DNA from: Wolfiporia cocos
Lineage: Eukaryota > Basidiomycota > Agaricomycetes > Polyporales > Phaeolaceae
Assembly: GCA_029448655.1 (NCBI GenBank)
Contig: JACCLO010000013.1
Location: 2,170,001-2,234,000, forward strand
DNA: 64,000 bases
Direction: 5' to 3'
Each line of letters begins with the position of its first letter. The stretch's first letter is position 1. The position numbers were made by a program, and so were the translations under genes. Under the pieces are notes generated by a model. It ran no database searches. It was not told the DNA's origin and saw only the letters and a list, made by a program, of their open reading frames with translations. This document shows positions 56,856 to 64,000 of this stretch, one piece after another.

Positions 56856-59800
56856 TTACTGCAACGAAGAAGTCCGAGCTGATGAGCCTGTCAAGGAGAA
56901 GATGAGTACGCCGGGATTCGATGACAACGATCCGTGCTTACCCAGAGTCGGGTCTTGCAGGAGGCGACTGCGTGGGACGAGCCTAAGGAGATCATCAGTA
57001 CAACAGACATTCAACTGATATGGGCAGCATACCCCCGCCGTGGCAGCTGTAGTGAGCGGACTGTGAGTACGCTTCGATGGATGAACATGCAATGCGCCTT
57101 ACCCAGTACTTCCCGCACACACTGCGCCAGTGCCTCGTCAGACCTTGTCGCGGCATCCACGATGTGTGCCCTCCTAGGCTCGTCAAGGAAGTAGTCCACA
57201 ACCTCCGATAGCGCGCGGGAATAAAGCGCAGCGGTGGCGACAATCTCCGCAACGAGCCCAGCTGCCAGTGCATCATGCGACGCGCCGTGGCCCGCCGAAA
57301 CGAGCGCTTTGAGGAACGGCTTGTCGTCCTCATTCTCGCCCGTGAAATGATCGACAATCGATCCCGTTAAGGAGGTGACCTGCGCGGCCGCATGCATCTA
57401 TCAGACGAGAGGTGGCCTGGCGAGTAAAGCAGCACGCACGCTCAGGGTCCTGCTAACCCTGTCGAGATGTTCCTTGGCGAACCCAGTGACCAGCTTTGCA
57501 GTTTCTACCGCCTCGTCACGGAGGACGAACTCCTGTCCGGAAGCAGTGTCCAAGAAGACGTAACTGCCAGGAAATCAGTCCAGTCGACGCATCGCATGGC
57601 AGGCAGGCCTACTTGGCAACGTTTCCGAACATCGACACAAGTTCCTGCTCGCGATACACGCCGTGCGGGTTCTCGTCTGTCTTCAGCGGCAGACCGACCT
57701 GTGCAGCGCAATGAGCCATTGTGCGGCTATACCACGCCCGAGCACACTCACGATCTGGTCCGCAATCCACACAACAGGGAGCAGGTTCGCCACGCTCCGC
57801 ACCACGTTGAGCACCTTCGCCTTCCCATCGACGCGCTCCACCGAGTGCGCCGTGACCAGCGTCTCCGCGATCTTCGCAAACTGCGCTCCTGCGCGCTGCA
57901 CGCCCGCGGGCGAGAAGAGCACCTTGCGAACCTAGCCCCGCGCATCAGCATCTGCCGCGAGCACATGCGCCACAGAGAGCACCCACCGCCTCGCGCTCGG
58001 GCACCACTCCGCACAGCACGGTCGCCAGCCGCCCGTCGCATCCTGCGTGCACGCCGTTCGTGCCATTCGCACCGTTCGTGCCATTCGCACCGTTCGTGCC
58101 ATTCGCACCGTTCGCATGCACGCCGTTCGTGCCGTTCGCACCGTTCTCCTTGCCATTCGGCGTCGCGAGGAGCGCGACCTGCGGTGCCGCCACCGCTGCA
58201 GCGGGGCGCGTCCAGCTGTACCGCTTGACCTTCTCGGGGCCGTCGGGGTGGCCCGCCATGTCCTCGCGCATCGTGCGGGGGACCATGAACGGGAACCACA
58301 CGTACGCCGAGTCCTTGGGGTAGCAGCCCGGGAGCGTGCGGAAGAGGAGCTTGGGGAGGATGCCGCCGACCGAGCCGTCGTTTGCGGTGTACTGCACGTC
58401 CTGGTAGCCCCAGTTCGTCAGGTTGTACGCTGGACAGGGATCAGTGAGGCGGATGAGGGGGGACGAGGAGAGACGCACGCGTGTAGTCGACGGTGAGGAA
58501 GCGGTCGCCGCGCGTGAGGCAGACGGCGTCGGCGAGGATGGCGCGCGAGATGGTGTACCCCGGGCAGAGGCCCGCACCGGGCATCGGAACCTTTGTCTCC
58601 TCCGCCTGCAGCCCGACGTACAGCTCGAGGTTGTCGATGTCGTGGTAGAGAGACTCGGCTGCTTTCTGTTGATTGACGGTCGGCATGATCTCTTCGATAC
58701 ACCAAGGACGCCACTCACGTAGATTGTCGGATCGGGGTTCCACTCCTTGAACGTCTTGTACGCTGTGATACTCACGAGTCAGATCCCGTGCATTCGCCGC
58801 AGGCTCAAGATCAGCTCACGCCTGAGCCCCATGAAGCTCCTAAACTCGTTCAACTTTACCCGCCGCCGTCAGCTCGCCGAACAGCACGAGCTGCGAATGA
58901 ACACACTCACCGAGCACGTCCCCCAGCTTCGCGCCTGCATGATCCCGAGCAGCTCGATGACACGCAGCGCCTCGGGTGTCCCGCGCGCCTTGAACGCGCT
59001 CGCGGGCGCCTCCGTCGCGTTCATGAGGATGTTCGCGAGCTCCGCTGTACACCGTTAACCGTCAGTCCTTTGGTCTCAAGAGGGGCACACAATACATACC
59101 GTCGTTGTACCGCCCATCGGGGCCGCGCTTGAGGCTGTCAGGGACCATGAGCAAACGAAGTTAGGATGAAGGAGCCACGCACTTGTCGAACGTCCACTGC
59201 GTCGGGTCCTGCGGCGAGTCGATGATGTACTTCATCACCGCCACCTTGAACTCGTCCACCGTCACCTGCCGTGCATAAGCGCGCGGGAACTAAGCAACAA
59301 AGATAGGGAGCGTGGCGCACCGAGCCGAGGTCCTTCCCTTCGCCAAAGATCTTTTGGAACAGGCCCTCGATCCATGCCGTGTCGTGCTGCGAGCTCGTCG
59401 CGTGCCAGCGGTAGAGCAGGTTGAACTCGACCGAGACGACGTTCCCCTCGCCGAGCGGCGCGGGCGAGTGGTCCAGCTCGCGCGTCGCCTACGGCCATCC
59501 GTTGTCAATTTCTGTCTGCAGAAAGACCGCGGAGCGCGCACCTCGAGCGGGTTCAGGCGCCAGCTCAGGCCGTCGCGGGTGAGGCCGAGAATGGCGCCGA
59601 CGTAGTCGCCGAGGATGACCTGCATGAAGAACGCGGTGTTGACAAGGCGCGCGCGCGCAAAGAGCTCGTCGTCCTGCGCCTTGAGCTTCGCGGCGTCGCC
59701 CGCGAGCTTCTCGGGGGCAACGAAAGTGTTGCGCTCGTTGAGGGCGAGGATGCGGGAGGCGACGAACTGCGGGGCGCGATGAGTGGGAGGGTGCCTAGAG

Positions 59801-60923
59801 AAAGAGGAACTCACGTTGTGGTTTCGGCAGAAGAGCACCAGCAGCGCGCCCGCGGCGGGAGGCATGAACTTCAGCCGGATGTCCGCAAAGACATCCTCGT
59901 GCAGGCGACCGGTTCCGTCCTTCCCTGTGGGGGCGCGTCAAGATCAGCATTCGCAGGGGCAGAGGGGACACGCACTGCGAACAGAGTCTACGGCCTTTTC
60001 AGAGGTGCCGTAGAGCGGGCTGAGGTCGAGGTAGGAGCTGGTGCTGTTCTTTGACCAGTCGCGCGCGTCAGTGTCGAAGATGGAGTGGATGACGAGGTCC
60101 GCGAAGGCGAAGAACAGCGAGGAGATGCCACCTGGGGTGCATCAGCATCCTAATATTTGAGCCAATGGCGGCAGTGCCTACCAGGATGCTCTACAAACTT
60201 GTCCCGCTTGAGAAGGGTGTCGAACACGAGACCGGGGTCGGGGAGGAACGCCTCTGGGAGGACCTGGGTGCCGGGGACGCTGCGGGCGTATGGCATGCCC
60301 GCCATGCCGATGGTAGGCATGAGCGGGTTGTAGTTGGAACCGTCCACGGAGCGGAAGGCGTACTTGACGGGTGCGGGCCCGGCAGAGGGCTGGGCGGAGG
60401 GGGCGGAGGGGAGGGCGAGGTAGCCAGAGGGCGGGTGCGGGAGATCCTTGTAGACTGCATGGAGAGGTGAATACAGAGAAGAGGGGCACGAGGAGGGACG
60501 TACGGATGCCGATCACGAACTGCTGGAGCTTGGCGGAGAAGACGGAGTCGTCGGGGAGGCGCGCCATGAGCGTGAGGATCTTTTCGAGCTGCATGGAGGG
60601 CATCAGCATGCGAGGGGGTTAGGAGACGCGCTGCACGCACGAGGAACTTGCGGTCGTTGAGACCGGGGCCGTTGAGGTGCTCGACGGCGTCAATGTATGC
60701 GGGCTGGGACGCGTCGGTCAGCGAAGGGGCGGGGCGCGTAGGTCGATATACGCACGAGGTCATCGGGGGAAAAGGCAGGCCCGCGCTCGAGCTCCTGCTT
60801 GAGGCTCTCGATGTCGAGGGCGAGGAGAGGCTGGGACGGACGGGCGCCGTCGTGGTCGAGGGGGGCCTTGCTCGCGGCGGCAAAGTCGACGACGTTCTCG
60901 AGAGAGGTGAGTATAGCGGACAT
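56856..60923 (-). CDS. ppo: Psi-producing oxygenase (Ppo), fatty-acid heme dioxygenase; 22 exons
   Basis: Ppo enzymes oxygenate linoleic and oleic acid in an N-terminal peroxidase/cyclooxygenase-like heme domain, and many rearrange the hydroperoxide in a C-terminal P450-like domain, giving psi-factor oxylipins that steer sporulation. Model, high to low: 60923-60756, 60703-60641, 60588-60504, 60454-60182, 60131-59976, 59924-59815, 59766-59542, 59488-59321, 59265-59183, 59134-59100, 59044-58911, 58853-58820, 58762-58719, 58665-58479, 58429-57987, 57931-57752, 57698-57613, 57563-57440, 57379-57103, 57060-57033, 56982-56942, 56887-56856; about 991 residues, all junctions in phase. Seen: putative distal His near 212 (LVIHSIF), SSYLDLSPLYG, the Tyr radical and proximal His in YRWH (about 386-389), LKRGPDG, TFKEWNPDP, NLELYVGLQAE, LTNWGYQD. 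P450 half: RKVLFSPAGVQ and GLPLKTDENPHG, but no heme Cys motif. An (A)NGTNG low-complexity run spans residues about 685-717. The last four exons are uncertain; exon 19 could start at 57,397. Confidence 0.85.
58047..58150 (-). repeat. Coding minisatellite (18-bp unit) in the oxygenase
   Basis: Imperfect tandem copies of CGTGCCATTCGCACCGTT on the plus strand, encoding Asn-Gly-Thr-Asn-Gly-Ala repeats in exon 15. Unit length is a multiple of three, so copy-number change keeps the frame. Confidence 0.85.
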
Positions 60924-62497
60924 GTTGGAGGGAATCGTATGTGGTGGCCATCACGCGGCAGGAGTATAAATATCGGGTGCTGGACGCGTCTAGATATCGT
61001 TTTGCGGTGAACACTGCCAGATGCGAATGTTGACGTCCGGACGTGCCGGCGAGACGCCGATCCTGTGATCGAGATGGGATCTGTGCACGCACTGCGCCTT
61101 CCCCGCGTCACTCCGCGAGCGCATGCGTCCCCGCGAGCACAGCTGCAGATGCGTGCACCCGCCGGCGGCCGCGCATCGCGCATCTCCCGGCGCTGCCGGC
61201 CTGCATGTCCCATTTGGGGCATGCCGCGGGCGGGGCCTGTGTAGGCCATTTGACGAGCGTGGCCCGTGGCAATTTGACGAGCGTGGCAATGGCACTGCAC
61301 GATGCCGTAACGCATCCAACCTCGCGCCGATCGCTCATGCGGGGCACCGGCCGGGGTCACTAGGCTTGCTCGACTCGCGAGCACACTGGCACGCGGTTCA
61401 ATATGCCCGTCATCAGCCCACCCAGCTCCCATATTCAAAACGCCCCATCACTGGCGTTGGCGTCCTGTCCGACAGCCTGTGCAGCGAAGCATCAGACAAC
61501 CAGCCTTCCTTTCCCCGCGCGAAGCAGCTCATACACTAGCACTGGCCACTGCCACAGCCTCCGATGAGTCGCTGATGAGCTCACACACCGCCGCCGACGC
61601 CGCGCCATAGCTGACAGCGCATGGAAGCACGCGCGCGAATGCCGGGCGAACCCCTCAATATGCACGCATTTGACGCGTTCATCTCCCGCCGAGCGCACTG
61701 GATGCTTGTCAGTATCTGTCACGTTACGCAAAGGTACGTAACGCGCATCCTGCAACCGCCGCCGTGCGCCGAACGCCGCACGCAGCTCTCATTCATATGC
61801 CAAGCGACCGTGTCTAGTCTGACGCCTGAGAGCTTGTACGTACATCAATCAAAAACAAGGCATCTACCGCTGGCACTGAAGCAAACCTGCTGCGCCCTCA
61901 ATGATGAACACACACGCCTGGCGGGGATATCATGTGGCGCGCGCACCGCCGACATGCAGCCACCGACGCCGAGGCCCAGCAGATCAGATCCCGCGCCGGC
62001 GCGCATTCCTCGCATAGCCCGCGCCCTGACCTCCAAGTCCGCACAGGAGATGCCCACCGTCAATGCCTATCACCATCAGACCCGCCGCCGTCACGCGCAG
62101 CATCCATCATACCATCGCCCCACATCGCATCTCCTCCTAACCGAATCCACTCCGCCGCCGCCGGCACCCTGACAAGACGAGCGCAATGCCGCGCACCCCG
62201 CGGCGGAGCAGCGAGCTGCCATCACCGCAGTAAGGCGAGTCGAACCCACCCGGAGGGGTATTTGCCGCGATAAATATCCGCCCGTCCTGTTCTCATAGCG
62301 CTCCGTAAACCACACATGCATCTGTACGCTACGTCGTAATGGTATATCCGCTGCGCTAGCAGCGTGTCCGAGTCCGTCCGCCCCTCGCCGTCGCATGCAC
62401 CTCCGCCCGCCCGCCATCCATGCTCGTCAGTCAAAGTGCCGAGCCGGGCGCGCCCGCCACATCGCGCCCGGCGGCGGCAGTCGTCATGTGGTCGAGT
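60924..62497. other. Intergenic region between ppo and YKT6
   Basis: About 1.6 kb, GC-rich. Bases just above 60,923 hold a TATAAAT-like word (60,965-60,971 as GTATAAATA) that may serve the oxygenase promoter. The many open frames here are a by-product of high GC and overlap each other on both strands. I see no exon with conserved sequence. Confidence 0.6.
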
Positions 62498-63502
62498 CTA
62501 CATGAGTACGCAGCAAGAGTTTTGCTGTGTGCGTGTCAGCGCCCAGATGGGAAGATATGAGAGTGAGAAGAGGAATCAACAAGGAAGAGATGGATGAACA
62601 TGGGTGGCAAGGTTCGATCGGGGAAGTGGTAAAGAAAGGCACCACCGAGGTCAAGATGCATGAAGCTATATAATCATAGAAGTGAAGCAGCAGCGGAGGT
62701 GAAAGAAGAACAGGCAGGAGGTGGACCGAAGCGCAAACGCGACAAGAATGGACGACGGAACACGGTCCAGGACACGACCCGGCGACGCACCTTCTTGGCA
62801 GTCTTGTAGAACGCCTTGCTCTGCGCAGACAGCGCGTTCGAGCGGTCCACCAGGTCATTGATACGCTCTCCGCGCTCGAGCACGCTCTCGATCGTCTTGT
62901 GCTGCACATCCCACGAGACACAACCACAAGCGCGATCAGCCCGACTGAGCGCGCACACAGCGGGGAATGCGCACCAGCACGATCTTCGTCTCGTCGAGCT
63001 CCTTCTGAACGCGCATAATCGCGTCCGCCTGGCGCGGATCCTGGTACTTCTGCACATACGTCTGCGCCTCGGGGAAACTGATCGCCGACGGCGTCGTGTA
63101 CGACGACGTGGGCACCTTCGCCGTAAAGTCGTCCAGCGTCTTGGTGAGCAGCGAGAATGCGGGGCGCACGGGATACTCGTGGTCCGTGATCAATACGCCT
63201 GCGCCAACAATCAGCCAGTCCTGTCGTGCGGCGCGGTAGGAGGCAGAACGATAGAGACACGCACCGACGACCTGCTCCGCCCCACCCCGGTTATACACAT
63301 GCGCAGTGTAGCTCCCCTCCTGCACGCTCTGCCGCCCGCCCTGCGGCGTGCGCTCCGCCAGCGTGCGCGCAAAGAAGCTCATGAACTCGTTGACGCTCGG
63401 GCGCTGGTAGAACGAGAACGAGGACAGGTCCGTCGCGGTCGCCAGCGGTACGCTCGGCTGCGACGGCGGCGCGTGCAGAATCGAGAGGCCGTAGATCTTC
63501 AT
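62498..63502 (-). CDS. YKT6: R-SNARE YKT6, four exons
   Basis: YKT6 is a lipid-anchored R-SNARE acting in ER-Golgi, endosomal, vacuolar and autophagosomal fusion. Model on the minus strand: 63502-63265, 63198-62975, 62901-62791, 62524-62498; 199 residues, exactly the family size. Introns are 66, 73 and 266 nt, all GTGCG..CAG or GTGCG..ACAG, at phases 1, 0 and 0. Longin domain about residues 1-130 ([10 protein letters not shown] start, [17 protein letters not shown]). SNARE motif about 135-190 with the central Arg in [17 protein letters not shown], then [10 protein letters not shown]. The last exon is only nine codons including the stop (QNSCCVLM), giving the conserved Cys pair: the inner Cys for palmitoylation and CVLM as a CaaX box for prenylation. 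The ATG at 63,502 is chosen over the upstream in-frame one at 63,625 because MKIYGLSI is the conserved start. Confidence 0.95.
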
Positions 63503-64000
63503 GCTGCCTGGTTGTGTGGTTCGTGCGGTGGTGATGGGGGAGGAGTGGTAGTAGATTTGAAACCCCGCGCAGCACGTGAAGGCGGGCCCGACGCGTCGGG
63601 TCAGCGCCTCCGCGCGCACCTTCAAGTCCTCTGTATCGTTACAATGGGTACATCCAATTGTTCGAATGTAGAATACATATCATTGAATGCAGTCTACTAT
63701 TCAACTACATAGGCTCTTGCCAATAGGGCCCGCGCGCCAAGTCTTCTGCTCCGCCGCCTCTTAATTCGCGCCCTCGACTGTATGACGATAGCTGGCGGCA
63801 ATTAAATCTACATACAGTGCTGCGGGAATCCTCAGCACTCTCAATTCGCAAAAATACTCAAAAAAGGCGAGCTCACCGCCAAATGTGCTGCCTGCATGGA
63901 AAGGGAGAGATTTCGCCGGCAAGCCAAGAAACGACAAACACGCGAAAGACATAACGACGTTGATGATAAAGATCTGACAGGACTGGAGCTGGTGGCAGAT
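63503..64000. other. Upstream region of YKT6 and window edge
   Basis: Contains the YKT6 5' untranslated and promoter region. A 63-codon minus-strand frame at 63,761-63,952 shows no motif. If a further gene exists it lies beyond the edge. Confidence 0.5.

Noticed and set aside
59266..59320. A 31-nt intron in the oxygenase using the first AG (59,290)
   Set aside because: The second AG gives a 55-nt intron matching the other introns and keeps the frame (SVTVDEF).
60191..61438. A 415-codon minus-strand open frame
   Set aside because: It runs out of frame through exons 1-4 of the oxygenase, whose spliced frame carries the conserved sequence.
61043..62434. Several long overlapping open frames on both strands between ppo and YKT6
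   Set aside because: They overlap one another in a GC-rich stretch, are rich in Arg, Ala and Pro without motifs, and show no splice pattern. They are compositional artefacts.
62816..63712. A 298-codon plus-strand open frame
   Set aside because: It is antisense to YKT6, whose exons match the family in length and motif.

Overview
The window looks like a basidiomycete fungus, most likely an Agaricomycete. The two intact host genes near the right end have many 48-73 nt GT-AG introns, and one encodes a Ppo-type fatty-acid dioxygenase. The rest holds Ty3/gypsy (chromovirus) and Plavaka-type transposon remains typical of that group. No species is claimed.

Bases 1-55,000 are almost entirely transposon graveyard. 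The dominant feature is a set of LTRs standing alone (solo LTRs). Each starts TGTCAC on its own strand and ends (T)GTGTCA or GTGACA. I could pair both ends of 43 insertions by 5-bp target-site duplications (TSDs). They fall into families. A is about 1.0 kb and opens TGTCACAGATTTATCTGGGG. B is about 560 bp with GGGCGCCGCT some 50-70 bp in. C is about 440 bp with a (C)TCGAAC box about 45 bp in. E is about 650 bp and opens TGTCACAGATTTGGGACA. A few others are singletons. The LTRs are inserted in one another up to five deep (36.1-44.5 kb and 47.5-53.4 kb). They are read as LTRs, not DNA transposons, because of TG..CA ends, 5-bp TSDs, a central TATA box, and a related terminus directly after a polypurine tract at 9,005-9,018. 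Covarying RNA-type hairpins recur inside them: one just after TATA with a CTTAC(A/T) loop, one at the 3' end, and a twin-hairpin module shared by A and B.

Other contents of this half: a broken gypsy pol (6.36-8.97 kb) encoding integrase, chromodomain and a C-terminal dUTPase; an exact-looking 3,832-bp tandem duplication (16,804-20,635 and 20,636-24,467); relics of an Agaricomycete transposase-associated protein (0-2.3 kb), a copia reverse transcriptase (24.5 kb) and a Plavaka transposase (33.9-34.5 kb); and several kb of old unassigned sequence (24.5-30.4 kb).

From 55 kb to the end: a GGACC/GGTCC-rich patch, a 754-bp element with long terminal inverted repeats and a 9-bp TSD (Mutator-like), then two host genes on the minus strand. 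The first is a 22-exon psi-producing oxygenase (56,856-60,923) whose peroxidase half is well preserved and whose P450-like half appears degenerate. The second is the R-SNARE YKT6 (62,498-63,502), in four exons ending in a CCVLM prenylation signal. These genes act in unrelated processes (oxylipin synthesis; vesicle fusion) and are simply neighbours.
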